A stretch of DNA of 64,000 nucleotides from Lysobacterales bacterium (GTDB lineage: Bacteria > Pseudomonadota > Gammaproteobacteria > Xanthomonadales > Xanthomonadaceae): positions 227,730-291,729 of the forward strand of contig JADKCY010000001.1 in NCBI GenBank assembly GCA_016718605.1. Reading direction: 5' to 3'. Under the pieces are notes generated by a model, which saw only the letters and a list, made by a program, of their open reading frames with translations, did no database searches and was not told where the DNA came from. Below are positions 42,849-52,097 of this stretch, piece after piece. The translations under genes and the position numbers were made by a program. The number at the start of each line of letters is the position of its first letter. Position 1 is the stretch's first letter.

Positions 42849-45716
42849 TCAAGCGCGATACTCATCCGGAGACGGACACAGACACATCAGGTTGCGATCG
42901 CCCCAAACATTGTCGACACGCCCAACCGGGCACCAGTATTTGTCCGTGCGTGATACACCGGAAGGGAATACCGCCTCCTCGCGTGTATACGGACGATTCC
43001 ACACGGCTTCAACGAGGTCATGCACCGTGTGAGGCGCGTGCCGCAGCGGACTTTCTTCAATCGGGAAGCGGCCTTCAGCCACGCTGGAAATTTCCTGCCT
43101 TATCGCGATCATCGCATCGCAGAAGCGATCCAATTCCGCCTTGGATTCAGACTCGGTCGGTTCAATCATCAAGGTGCCTGGCACCGGAAAACTCATCGTC
43201 GGCGCATGGAATCCGAAATCGATCAGTCGCTTGGCGATGTCATCCACGGTCACACCGCAGGCGTCCTTAAGCGGACGCGGATCGACGATGCACTCATGCG
43301 CGACACGACCATTGTGGTTTCGATACAGCGTTGGGAAGTGAGGCTCAAGACGCGCCGCAATGTAGTTAGCCGACAGAATCGCAGCCTCTGTGGAACGCCG
43401 CAGCCCTTCACCACCCAGCATCAGGATGTAGGCGTAGGAAATCGGCAGAATCGACGCTGAGCCCCAAGGTGCCGCCGACACAGGGCCGACCGGCGATTTG
43501 CCGCCATCCAGTTCAGGGTGCCCTGGCAAGAAGGGAGCCAGATGGGCCTTCACGCCGATCGGCCCCATGCCCGGACCACCACCGCCATGCGGGATCGCGA
43601 AGGTCTTGTGCAGATTGAGGTGGCTGACGTCCGCGCCATACTGGCCTGGCTGCGACAAGCCAACCTGCGCATTCATGTTGGCGCCATCGAGGTAAACCTG
43701 ACCGCCATGCACATGAACGATGTCGCAGATCTCGCGGATGTGTTCCTCAAACACGCCGTGGGTGGAGGGATAGGTCACCATCAGTGCGGCAAGATGGTTC
43801 GAATGCTTCTCAGCCTTGCTGCGCAGGTCGTCAACATCGACATTGCCTTCGCTGTCGCATTCCACCACCACCACCTGCATGCCTACCATCTGCGCTGAGG
43901 CCGGGTTGGTGCCATGCGCCGAGGACGGAATCAGACAAACCGTGCGATGCGCGTCGCCACGCGAAAGGTGGTAGCCGCGAATGGCCAGAAGCCCGGCATA
44001 CTCGCCCTGTGCACCGGAGTTAGGCTGCAGCGAGACCGCGTCATAACCGGTGATTTCGACAAGCCAGCGCTTGAGGTCTTCAAACAACTCACGATAGCCA
44101 TGCGTCTGGTCGCTGGGCGCGAAAGGATGCAGCGCACCGAATTCGGGCCAAGTGACGGGAATCATCTGCGCCGTGGCATTCAGCTTCATGGTGCAACTGC
44201 CCAGCGGAATCATCGCCCGATCCAGCGCCAGATCACGGTCGGCAAGTCTGCGCAGGTAGCGCAGCAACTCGGTTTCCGAGTGGTACTGGCTGAAAACCGG
44301 ATGCTTCAGGCAGGCACTGGATCGTTGCAACGAAGCAGGAATGGCCGACGGCGCATCAGCCTCCACGGCGGCATAGTTCAAGGCACGACCAAAGGCATTC
44401 CAGACGGCCTCGACCACCGCAGGCGTGGTGGTCTCATCCAGGCTGATACCCAACCGTGATTCCCCGATCAGGCGCAGATTGATCTTCGCCGCTAGTGCAT
44501 GCTCGACGATGGCGGCACGCTGGCTACCGACGTCGACCGTGATCGTATCGAAGAAGGCATCCTGATCCGGCGCAAAGTCCAAGCGTCGCAAGCCAGCCGC
44601 CAGCGTAGCGGTGCGACGATGCACGTCGTGAGCAATGCTGCGCAGCCCTTCCGGGCCATGGTAGACGGCGTACATCGAAGCCATCACCGCCAACAGCACC
44701 TGCGCGGTACAGATGTTGGAGGTCGCTTTGTCACGGCGGATGTGCTGCTCGCGCGTCTGCAGGGCTAGGCGATAGGCGGGCTGGCCGCGTGAATCCACGG
44801 ACACGCCGATCAAGCGGCCGGGAATGGATCGCTTGTGGGCGTCCTTCACCGCCATATAGGCCGCGTGCGGCCCGCCAAATCCCATCGGCACGCCAAAGCG
44901 CTGCGTACTGCCGATGGCGATATCCGCACCCAACTCGCCGGGTGGCGTCAGCAGCGCCAGCGACAACAGGTCGGCGGCAACGATGCTCAACGCACCCGCA
45001 TTGCGCAAGTTGGCGATCACCTCACGCCAATCACTGATCTGACCGAAGGTGTCCGGATACTGCAGGATCGCACCGAACACGGCGTTCGGATCGAGATCGG
45101 TCGCAGGGTTGCCAATGATCAGTTCCCAACCCAGCGGCTCGGCGCGCGTACGCATCACCGCAATGGACTGCGGATGGCAAGCGGCATCCACGAAGAAGGC
45201 TTTGCTCTTGGACTTCGACACCCGCTGCGCGACCGCCATGGCCTCGGCGGCAGCCGTTGCTTCGTCCAGCAAAGAGGCATTGGCGACGTCGAGCCCGGTC
45301 ATCTCGACGATCATGGTTTGATAGTTGAGCAGGGCTTCCAGACGACCCTGACTGATCTCCGGCTGATACGGCGTGTAGGCCGTATACCAAGCCGGGCTTT
45401 CCAGAATGTTGCGCAGAATGACCAGCGGTGTGTGCGTGCCGTAGTAGCCCTGGCCGATCAGCGACGTAAACACCTGATTCCGGGCGCCGATCTGGCGCAA
45501 ACGCTGCAGCGATTCCACTTCCGAAAATGCCGGCTCCATACCGGTCAGCGGTTTGCCTTGGCGAATTGCAGCGGGCAAGGTTTCAGCAATCAATGCCTCG
45601 ACACTTTGCGCCCCGATGACCTGCAGCATCTGTTCGATGTCAGTCTCTGTCAGGCCGATATGACGATCAGCGAATTGGCGGGAAGGATGCGCGGGGCGCG
45701 GCAAGGACATCGTCAT
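42849..45716 (-). CDS. gcvP: Glycine dehydrogenase (decarboxylating), P protein
   Basis: A 955-residue PLP enzyme that decarboxylates glycine in the glycine cleavage system. Two homologous halves are visible; the PLP lysine is in LNLHKTFAIPHGGGGPG in the C-terminal half. RHIGLTETDIEQM at the start and the loop MIPLGSCTMKLN are signatures. Two in-frame ATGs (45716 and 45710) are possible starts. The upstream glycine riboswitch at 45785-45960 shows glycine-sensing control. No gcvT or gcvH lies beside it, so they must be elsewhere. Confidence 0.97.
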   Translation of the reverse strand: MTMSLPRPAHPSRQFADRHIGLTETDIEQMLQVIGAQSVEALIAETLPAAIRQGKPLTGMEPAFSEVESLQRLRQIGARNQVFTSLIGQGYYGTHTPLVILRNILESPAWYTAYTPYQPEISQGRLEALLNYQTMIVEMTGLDVANASLLDEATAAAEAMAVAQRVSKSKSKAFFVDAACHPQSIAVMRTRAEPLGWELIIGNPATDLDPNAVFGAILQYPDTFGQISDWREVIANLRNAGALSIVAADLLSLALLTPPGELGADIAIGSTQRFGVPMGFGGPHAAYMAVKDAHKRSIPGRLIGVSVDSRGQPAYRLALQTREQHIRRDKATSNICTAQVLLAVMASMYAVYHGPEGLRSIAHDVHRRTATLAAGLRRLDFAPDQDAFFDTITVDVGSQRAAIVEHALAAKINLRLIGESRLGISLDETTTPAVVEAVWNAFGRALNYAAVEADAPSAIPASLQRSSACLKHPVFSQYHSETELLRYLRRLADRDLALDRAMIPLGSCTMKLNATAQMIPVTWPEFGALHPFAPSDQTHGYRELFEDLKRWLVEITGYDAVSLQPNSGAQGEYAGLLAIRGYHLSRGDAHRTVCLIPSSAHGTNPASAQMVGMQVVVVECDSEGNVDVDDLRSKAEKHSNHLAALMVTYPSTHGVFEEHIREICDIVHVHGGQVYLDGANMNAQVGLSQPGQYGADVSHLNLHKTFAIPHGGGGPGMGPIGVKAHLAPFLPGHPELDGGKSPVGPVSAAPWGSASILPISYAYILMLGGEGLRRSTEAAILSANYIAARLEPHFPTLYRNHNGRVAHECIVDPRPLKDACGVTVDDIAKRLIDFGFHAPTMSFPVPGTLMIEPTESESKAELDRFCDAMIAIRQEISSVAEGRFPIEESPLRHAPHTVHDLVEAVWNRPYTREEAVFPSGVSRTDKYWCPVGRVDNVWGDRNLMCLCPSPDEYRA

Positions 45717-45756
45717 GGCGGGATACCGACTGTGAGAGAAAAGGCGCGGGATGCAC

Positions 45757-45772
45757 CACGTCCGTTGACGTG
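45757..45772 (-). promoter_or_regulatory. Hairpin in the gcvP leader (possible expression platform)
   Basis: CACGTC pairs with GACGTG around four bases and can extend with two G-U pairs. It lies between the riboswitch and the gcvP start. No U-run follows immediately, so translational rather than transcriptional control is more likely. Confidence 0.4.
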
Positions 45773-45784
45773 ACGCAGACGCCC

Positions 45785-45960
45785 CAATCTGTCGGTTTAC
45801 CTGAGAACGTTATCCCTTCGGCGGATGCGCACATGGCGGAGGGGGCACCGGCGCATCACTTTCCAGATGTTTGACCGCCACACGGTCCTTTTGCCTGAGA
45901 GTTTCCGGGGCGGTTGCTCCTTCGGCGTCGGACGGGCCGATCTCTCCCGTGTGACGGCAC
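45785..45960 (-). promoter_or_regulatory. Tandem glycine riboswitch upstream of gcvP
   Basis: Aptamer 1 (higher coordinates, transcribed first) has the conserved GGGAGAGA, GCCGAAGGAGCAA and ACTCTCAGGCAAAAGGACCG cores, closed by a P1 stem of CACACGG/CCGTGTG (about 45878-45954). Aptamer 2 (about 45785-45867) has CGCCGAAGGGATAACG and CTCAGGTAAACCGACAGA, with a TCTG/CAGA outer stem and an inner GATGCGC/GCGCATC stem. The cores match the gcvTHP glycine riboswitch; aptamer 2 is less canonical (GGTAAA for GGCAAA). In known members glycine switches gcv genes on. The rest of the 45717-46096 gap holds the hairpin at 45757. Confidence 0.9.
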
Positions 45961-46096
45961 ATAGCGTAACAGGTCGATGGTCATCGCCGTCATCACGTTT
46001 AGGCGAAAAACGCCATCACCCGTCACAAGACTGGCTCGGGAACGGCGCACTGCCTATGCTCGACATCTCTGCCTTTCGACTGCCACCGGGATTCCC

Positions 46097-47290
46097 ATGT
46101 TCTCGCACCTGCAAGCCGCCCCAACCGATCCCATCTTGGGCCTGATGGCCGCCTACACCCAGGACACCCGACCGTTCAAGATCGATCTCGGCGTCGGCGT
46201 TTACAAGGACGAGGCGGGAAATACGCCGATTCTCGCTTGCGTCAAGGAAGCCGAAGCCCGGCGCGGCCGCAACGAAACTACCAAGACCTACATCGGCATG
46301 GCCGGCGACCCGGGATTCAATGCACAGATCGATCAACTCAGTTTGGGCGGTGCCCGCGCACTTGTCGATCAGCGCGTCGCCACCGCACACACGCCTGGCG
46401 GCACCGGCGCATTGCGTGTCGCGGCCGATCTGATCAAGCGCTGCCGTCCGGAAGCAACCGTCTGGATGAGTGATCCAACCTGGGGCAACCATCCGGCTGT
46501 GTTCAAAGCCGCCGGTCTCGCCGTACACGAGTATCCCTACTACGACCCCGCAACCCAGTCCTTGCGCGCCGATGCGATGTTCGATGCAGTCGCCCAGGTG
46601 CCTGCAGGCGATGTGGTGCTCCTGCATGCCTGCTGCCACAACCCGAGCGGTGTCGACCTCGCCCCAGAACACTGGCAACGCGTGGCAGAGATGGCACAGC
46701 GACAAGGCTTCGTGCCGCTGGTCGACATGGCCTATCAAGGCTTTTCCTCGGATCTGGACAGCGACGCCTACGGCGTTCGTCTGCTCGCGGATGCCCTTCC
46801 CGAGCTGATTTACACGACCTCATGTTCAAAGAACTTCGGTTTGTACCGCGAACGGATCGGTGCCGTCAGCGTGATCGCCGCCACTGCGGAGCAGACCACG
46901 GTCGCAAAGTCCCACTTGCTCAGCACAATCCGCAACAACTACTCCATGCCACCCGCGCATGGCGCGCTGATCGTCGCCGAGATCCTTGACAATGCTGCTT
47001 TGAAAGCACAATGGCTGGGTGAACTGGCCGCCATGCGCGATCGCATCAACAGCTACCGCTCTCTGATGGTCAGTCGCCTGCGCGACGCTGGCGTCGAACG
47101 CGACTTCGGTTTCATTGAGCGGCAACGCGGCATGTTCTCTTTCCTCGGCATTGCGCCCGAGCAGATTCAACGCCTGCGCGAAGAATTCGCCATCTACATG
47201 GTCGGCTCCAGTCGCGCCAATATCGCGGGCCTCAATCAGCGCAATATGGATCACTTCGTCAGCGCAATGGCGACCGTTCTGCGCGACTGA
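46097..47290 (+). CDS. Aromatic/aspartate aminotransferase (class I)
   Basis: A 397-residue PLP enzyme of the AspC/TyrB group. The PLP lysine is Lys245 in TTSCSKNFGLYRERIG; GGTGALRVAADL, WGNHPAVF, HACCHNPSG and DMAYQGFSSDL are typical. It transaminates aspartate and/or aromatic amino acids with 2-oxoglutarate; the two are not separable here. The frame opens at 45977, but homology starts at ATG 46097 (MFSHLQAAPTDPILGL). It is divergent from gcvP and its 5' region overlaps the riboswitch region on the other strand. Confidence 0.9.
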   Translation: MFSHLQAAPTDPILGLMAAYTQDTRPFKIDLGVGVYKDEAGNTPILACVKEAEARRGRNETTKTYIGMAGDPGFNAQIDQLSLGGARALVDQRVATAHTPGGTGALRVAADLIKRCRPEATVWMSDPTWGNHPAVFKAAGLAVHEYPYYDPATQSLRADAMFDAVAQVPAGDVVLLHACCHNPSGVDLAPEHWQRVAEMAQRQGFVPLVDMAYQGFSSDLDSDAYGVRLLADALPELIYTTSCSKNFGLYRERIGAVSVIAATAEQTTVAKSHLLSTIRNNYSMPPAHGALIVAEILDNAALKAQWLGELAAMRDRINSYRSLMVSRLRDAGVERDFGFIERQRGMFSFLGIAPEQIQRLREEFAIYMVGSSRANIAGLNQRNMDHFVSAMATVLRD

Positions 47291-47326
47291 GAGGCTGTAA
47301 GCAAAAGGCGTCTAGGCCGCGCACAT

Positions 47327-47349
47327 GCGGGGTGGTTCCCCCACCCCGC
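47327..47349 (+). terminator. Hairpin after the aminotransferase gene
   Basis: GCGGGGTGG pairs with CCACCCCGC around five bases. No U-run; a stabilising stem or weak terminator. Confidence 0.45.
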
Positions 47350-47377
47350 CAATTCCCTTCGAATCACTTATTCAACG

Positions 47378-47412
47378 CCCGCTGCGATTTTCCATCGCAG
47401 CGGGCACTTTCG
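47378..47412 (+). terminator. Terminator of the aminotransferase gene
   Basis: CCCGCTGCGAT pairs with ATCGCAGCGGG around TTTCC, followed by CACTTTCG, 90 bases after the stop codon. Confidence 0.65.
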
Positions 47413-47591
47413 TTTGTGGACGGAACGAATCTGGCTGTCAAACATTGGTCGCCAATCTGTCACGCGTCTGCATCGCGGCTGTCATCGCTCACCCACATCC
47501 TGCGCCGGTTCGACGAATGGCCGTGCGCACCGCAGCCGCCCCGCGCACATCGGGCCAACAGGCGGTATCAATTGGATGATGGGAAGCCCAC

Positions 47592-49811
47592 GTGAATACT
47601 CGTACCAACACGCTGACTCTGGCCATTGCACTGGTGCTGGCCACACCCACACTCATGGCCGCCACCGAAGCGGAAAGCGCCAGCGCGCGTGCCAAGGAGC
47701 TCGACACGGTTTCCGTAATCGGCGAAGGCGAAACTCGCCAGGTGCAATCGCTGCAAGCCATTGACTTGAAGCGCGCCGTGCCAGGTACCAGCCCACTGAA
47801 AGTGATGGACAAATTGCCGGGTGTGAATTTCACGTCCTCCGATCCGTTTGGTGCCTACGAATGGTCGACGCGCATCACCGTGCGCGGCTTCAACCAGAAC
47901 CAGCTCGGCTTCACGCTGGACGGCATTCCACTCGGTGATATGAGCTATGGCAACCACAACGGCCTGCACATCAGCCGTGCTGCCATGGCCGAGAACATCG
48001 ACTACGTTGAACTCGCGCAGGGCGCTGGCGCGACCAGTACCGCATCAACCAGCAACCTCGGCGGCACCGCACAGTTCTTCACCCGCGACCCTTCGATGGA
48101 ATACGGCGCACGCGTCTCGCAGATGATCGGCAGCGACAGCGCGCAACGCACCTTCCTAAGCCTCGACAGCGGCGACCACAACGGCTTTTCGACCTATCTG
48201 AGCGGTGTCTACTCGAAGACCGACAAGTGGAAAGGCGACGGCCCACAGCAACAATGGCAATTCAATGGCAAAGCCATGTTCCAGCAGGACGTGTGGTCGC
48301 TTACCGCGTACGCCGCCACCTCGCGCCGCGAAGAAACCGACTACGGCGATCTGTCGCTGGAATCGCAACAACGTCTGGGCTGGGACTGGGACAACTATCA
48401 GAACGACTGGCAGCGCGCGATCAACGCTGCCAACGGCATTTACAGCGGCGGTGTGAACTCGCTCGATGACGCCTACTACCTGGGCCGCGGCCTGCGCGAT
48501 GACGACCTCGCCTCGCTGACCCTGAACTGGGACGTGAGCGACATACTGAGCACCAAACTGCAGGGCTATTACCATCGCAATGAGGGCCAAGGCCACTGGG
48601 CCACTCCTTACGCGCCATCGTCGGCGGCCGTTCCGATCTCCATGCGCACCACCGAATACGACATCGAACGCACCGGCTTCATGCCGTCGTTGACCCTGAA
48701 TCTGGGCATGCACACGGTGGAAGCCGGTTTGTGGAGTGAAACCAGCGTGCACGGCCTGCAGCGCAATTTCTACCTGCTGAGCGGCGCGCCGGATGAGATC
48801 TTCTTCTACCGCGATCCGGCAGTGCGCGTGTTCAGTCAACGCTTCGACACCGACACGCTGCAGTACTACGTGACGGATCGCATCGACTTGATGGATGGTC
48901 AGTTGACCGCCGACATCGGCTTCAAGGGCAGCGAAGTCGAAATCGATGCGGTCAACCGTGTCGGCACGCGTGCTGTTGGCAGCATCACCGCCAAGGACAA
49001 CTTCATGCCGCAAGTGGGCCTGCGCTACGGCCTGATGGATGGCATCGAACTGTTCGGCAGTTACACCGAAAACATGTCAGCCTTCCGCCCTGGCATTGGC
49101 GGCCCCTTCTCGACCACGCAGGAAGGCTTCAACGAGTTTGCAGACGATCTGCAACCAGAAACCTCGGACACGTTTGAAATCGGCGTCCGCTTGTCCGGCG
49201 ACAGCTACAAGGCGTCGTTGGCGGCCTATCGGGTCGACTTCCAGAATCGTCTGCTCAGCATCGCCCGCTGCGCTGGCATCATCGGTTGCCCCTCCAGCTT
49301 CGCCAACGTTGGCGATGTCGAATCCAGCGGTGTGGAAGCCACCTTGGTGCTGAAGTTTGGCGATGGCCTGGAGTGGTTCAACTCGGTCGCGTGGAACCAA
49401 TCCGAATACGGTTCGGACTACATCAACGGCGATGTACTGGTTCCCACCGATGGCAAGAACGTGGTCGATGCACCGGAACTGTTGTTTGCCACCGAGTTGA
49501 GCTGGACTGCCGGTCCGCTGGACGCGACCATCGGCGCCAAGTTCACTGACGAGCGCTACATCACCTATCTCAACGACTCCAAGGTCGACAGCTTCTGGTT
49601 GATGGACGCCAGTGCGGGTTACACCTTCGAACAGTTGGGCATGCTGGAGTCGCTGCGCATCTCGATGAACATCAGCAATCTGATGGACGAAGAGTACTTC
49701 GCCACCGTCGGCAGCAATGGTTTTGCGACGTCGGACCCGGACGGTTTCAACTACACCTTGCAGACCGGTTCACCGCGTCAATTCTTCCTGAACTTCGACG
49801 CCCGCTTCTGA
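47592..49811 (+). CDS. TonB-dependent outer-membrane receptor
   Basis: A 739-residue outer-membrane transporter. Residues 1-23 are a signal peptide; a plug domain follows, with the LDTVSVIGEGE box and VRGFNQNQLGFTLDGIPLG, then a 22-strand barrel ending in phenylalanine (FFLNFDARF). No siderophore or vitamin-B12 neighbour is present, so the ligand is unknown; such receptors are very numerous in this order and often carry plant- or protein-derived nutrients. The start is GTG at 47592, with GGGAAG just upstream. Confidence 0.9.
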   Translation: MNTRTNTLTLAIALVLATPTLMAATEAESASARAKELDTVSVIGEGETRQVQSLQAIDLKRAVPGTSPLKVMDKLPGVNFTSSDPFGAYEWSTRITVRGFNQNQLGFTLDGIPLGDMSYGNHNGLHISRAAMAENIDYVELAQGAGATSTASTSNLGGTAQFFTRDPSMEYGARVSQMIGSDSAQRTFLSLDSGDHNGFSTYLSGVYSKTDKWKGDGPQQQWQFNGKAMFQQDVWSLTAYAATSRREETDYGDLSLESQQRLGWDWDNYQNDWQRAINAANGIYSGGVNSLDDAYYLGRGLRDDDLASLTLNWDVSDILSTKLQGYYHRNEGQGHWATPYAPSSAAVPISMRTTEYDIERTGFMPSLTLNLGMHTVEAGLWSETSVHGLQRNFYLLSGAPDEIFFYRDPAVRVFSQRFDTDTLQYYVTDRIDLMDGQLTADIGFKGSEVEIDAVNRVGTRAVGSITAKDNFMPQVGLRYGLMDGIELFGSYTENMSAFRPGIGGPFSTTQEGFNEFADDLQPETSDTFEIGVRLSGDSYKASLAAYRVDFQNRLLSIARCAGIIGCPSSFANVGDVESSGVEATLVLKFGDGLEWFNSVAWNQSEYGSDYINGDVLVPTDGKNVVDAPELLFATELSWTAGPLDATIGAKFTDERYITYLNDSKVDSFWLMDASAGYTFEQLGMLESLRISMNISNLMDEEYFATVGSNGFATSDPDGFNYTLQTGSPRQFFLNFDARF

Positions 49812-49828
49812 TGCGCTGAAAACCTGGG

Positions 49829-49867
49829 AACGCCCCGTCATCGTTGGATGACGGGGCGTTTTTCGTT
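49829..49867 (+). terminator. Intrinsic terminator of the receptor gene
   Basis: A perfect 14-pair stem (AACGCCCCGTCATC with GATGACGGGGCGTT) around GTTG, followed by TTTCGTTGTT, 17 bases after the receptor stop. Confidence 0.85.
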
Positions 49868-49905
49868 GTTGGCCGATAATTCACACCCACACGGAGTTTC
49901 GACAC

Positions 49906-50988
49906 ATGAATTCCCTTGTCCGTTTCGCACTCTTGCTCGCCGCCATCACCGCCATCGACACCGCGCAGGCGCAACGCGCGCTGCCCGCAAACGACACCAC
50001 ACTGACCCATATCGCGTTCGGCTCCTGCGCCAAGGAAAACAAATCCCAGCCAATCTGGGACGCCGTCAACGCGGCGCAACCGGAGTTGTTCGTATTTCTC
50101 GGCGACAACGTCTATCTGGACACCCGCGATCCGCAGGTAATGCAGGAAAAATACCAACGCCTCGCCAATCAACGCGGTTTCCAGCAACTCAAGGCCAGCA
50201 CGCCGCTGATCGCGATATGGGATGACCACGACTTCGGCGAGAACGACGCCGGCGCCGACTACCCGATAAAACACGCCTCGCGCGAGGCGTTTCTGAACTT
50301 CTGGCACGAGCCGAAAGACTCGCCGCGCTGGTCACGCGAAGGCATCTACACCGCCTACAGTTTTGGCCCCGTCGGCCAGCGCGTACAGATCATCCTGCCC
50401 GACCTGCGTTGGAATCGCAGCCCGCTGATCATCGATCCGCGTTGGGACAGCGAAGCCAGCTACGAAACCTGGGCCAAGGCACAAATCGATTCCGGCAAGG
50501 AAGTCCCTGGCCCGTACACGCGCAATCCCGACCCTACGGCGACCCAGCTTGGCGAAGCGCAATGGCAATGGCTGGAAGCGCGTCTACGGGAACCGGCCGA
50601 CCTGCGCATCATCGGTTCAAGTCTGCAGGTGCTGGCCGACTTTCCGGGCTAGGAGGGTTGGATCAATTTCCCGCATGACCAGCAACGCCTGATCGCGCTG
50701 ATACGCGACACCAACGCAAAGAACGTCGTGTTCATCTCCGGCGACACGCATTACGGCGAACTCTCCAAGCTCGACGTCAATGTGCCCTACCCGCTGTATG
50801 ACCTGACCAGCAGTGGTCTGACAGAAGTGTGGAAGGTGCCGGTGCCGAATGCGTTGCGTCAGGGCGGCATTTTCCGCCAGGCCAACTTCGGTCAAATCGA
50901 TATCGATTGGTCGTTCCGGCAAGTCACGCTGTCATTGCGTGATGCCAAGGGCGAGCCCTTGCTGACCCAGACATTGCCGATCCGCTGA
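49906..50988 (+). pseudogene. PhoD-like alkaline phosphatase, interrupted by an in-frame amber codon
   Basis: An exported phosphoesterase of the metallophosphatase PhoD family, with a signal peptide (1-22) and metal motifs FGSC, FLGDNVYLDTR and WDDHDFGENDAG. At codon 249 (50650-50652) TAG stands between LADFPG and EGWINFPHDQQRL; a Tyr codon (TAC or TAT) would differ by one base. After it the same frame continues to 50988 and contains the last metal motif SGDTHYGELSKLD, needed for catalysis. So the full protein would be 360 residues, and the truncated 248-residue product should be inactive. This is a recent nonsense mutation, a sequencing error, or read-through. Confidence 0.85.
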
Positions 50989-51009
50989 CGCATCGGACAC
51001 CGGAACATC

Positions 51010-51031
51010 GGGGCGGCATCATCGCCGCCCC
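51010..51031. terminator. GC-rich hairpin between convergent genes
   Basis: GGGGCGGC pairs with GCCGCCCC around six bases, four bases beyond the zinc-ribbon gene's stop and 22 bases after the phosphatase stop. No U-run; it could end either gene. Confidence 0.5.
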
Positions 51032-51035
51032 GCAC

Positions 51036-52097
51036 TCACTGCCCTTCCAGCAGATAGAACAACGTGCCCAGCACGATCAAGGCCGTCATCACGGCAAAGA
51101 AAATCTTGATCCAACTGTAGGGCCGTTCCCCGTCAATCGCGCCGGTGTAACCGTTCGCCACCACCTGGAAGTTCCGCGATCCGTAGGTGTAACTGACCAG
51201 CCAGACCGGCATCAACACATGCTTGAAGCGACGGTCGGAGTACCGTGCCTGTACATCCAGATTGCGATGCGTATCGCCGGGCACCTGTTCAGCGCACAAG
51301 CGGCGCAGTTCAGCTTGCATGTGCGACATGTTGGTCTCGGCAGCCGTGCGCAAATCAATCTGGTAACGCTCCACCGTCCAGCCACGAACAAACTCGGGCG
51401 AATACAACTTGAGGTCCGTGGTGGTCGGAAATGGCTCGATGCCACTCAAGAGCTTGGCGTGGACACCCGTACTGGCAGGCACCAGCGCATCATCGAACTG
51501 ATGGTGTAACTCGCCCGCCGCAGGCTCCCACCGCGTGCGCCGCTCGCTCTTGCCATTCACGGTGACGTGATAGTGATACCCCGCCTCGGCCGTCCAGCGC
51601 GCATCCGCCTGCGCATCGAAGGTCCAGTAGGGTAGATACACCCCGTTCAAGGTATCCGTCAACGCCGCGGTCTTCAGCCGATTGGGCGCAAACCAGCGTG
51701 TCTGATACCAGCGGCGAATCAGATCACGCACCTGTCCGTCACTGATCTTGAAAGGCAGCAGGCTCTCGGGCACAAAGGCATCACGCTGCGACGCGACTTC
51801 GATGATCTTCGGCGAGCCGCAGAAATCGCAACGTTGCGCCACCCGCTCGGCACTGAACACCGTGATAGCGTTGCAGTTTTGACACTGCACCTCGCGCTGC
51901 TGCGCCGCCATCGCTGGCTGAACGTTGCTCAATGCCGACCCCAGGTCATGCTCGACGATGCCGCCAGCGTCGACCTGCGCGGGCGTCCATTCCGCCTGCG
52001 TGCCGCAGAATGGGCACACCAACGCTTGCTTGGCCGCGTTCCACTGCATCTCCCCGCCACAGTTGTGGCAGGGATGTTTGTTTACCGTCGCGTTCAT
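51036..52097 (-). CDS. Zinc-ribbon membrane protein, partner of the SPFH protein
   Basis: A 353-residue protein not assigned to a characterised family. Two zinc ribbons are at the N-terminus: Cys10, Cys13, Cys28 and Cys31 in the first, and Cys72, Cys75, Cys90 and Cys93 in the second. A long middle part (about 100-325) with no known motif includes LPYWTFDAQADARWTAEAG and YGSRNFQVVANGYTGAIDG. One membrane helix lies near the C-terminus (about 328-350, IKIFFAVMTALIVLGTLFYLL), so the ribbons face the cytoplasm if the tail is in the membrane. It overlaps the SPFH gene by four bases, so the two are very likely a translated pair. Function unknown. Confidence 0.8.
   Translation of the reverse strand: MNATVNKHPCHNCGGEMQWNAAKQALVCPFCGTQAEWTPAQVDAGGIVEHDLGSALSNVQPAMAAQQREVQCQNCNAITVFSAERVAQRCDFCGSPKIIEVASQRDAFVPESLLPFKISDGQVRDLIRRWYQTRWFAPNRLKTAALTDTLNGVYLPYWTFDAQADARWTAEAGYHYHVTVNGKSERRTRWEPAAGELHHQFDDALVPASTGVHAKLLSGIEPFPTTTDLKLYSPEFVRGWTVERYQIDLRTAAETNMSHMQAELRRLCAEQVPGDTHRNLDVQARYSDRRFKHVLMPVWLVSYTYGSRNFQVVANGYTGAIDGERPYSWIKIFFAVMTALIVLGTLFYLLEGQ

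Larger units (their letters stand above)
47291..47591. other. Gene-free gap with two hairpins
   Basis: Besides the stems at 47327-47349 and 47378-47404, this 301-base gap before the TonB-dependent receptor shows no gene with a ribosome binding site and no recognisable promoter. Short open frames exist but look like chance. Confidence 0.6.

Noticed and set aside
44835..45773. A 312-codon open frame opposite gcvP
   Set aside because: Antisense to a certain gene, His/Arg-rich and without any family motif or ribosome binding site.
47325..47595. Short open frames of about 85 codons before the TonB-dependent receptor
   Set aside because: They overlap a terminator stem, have no ribosome binding site, and show no protein-like pattern.
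50728..50988. Separate small gene after the PhoD-like stop
   Set aside because: It is in the same frame as the upstream part and completes the PhoD-like domain, so it is the tail of one broken gene.
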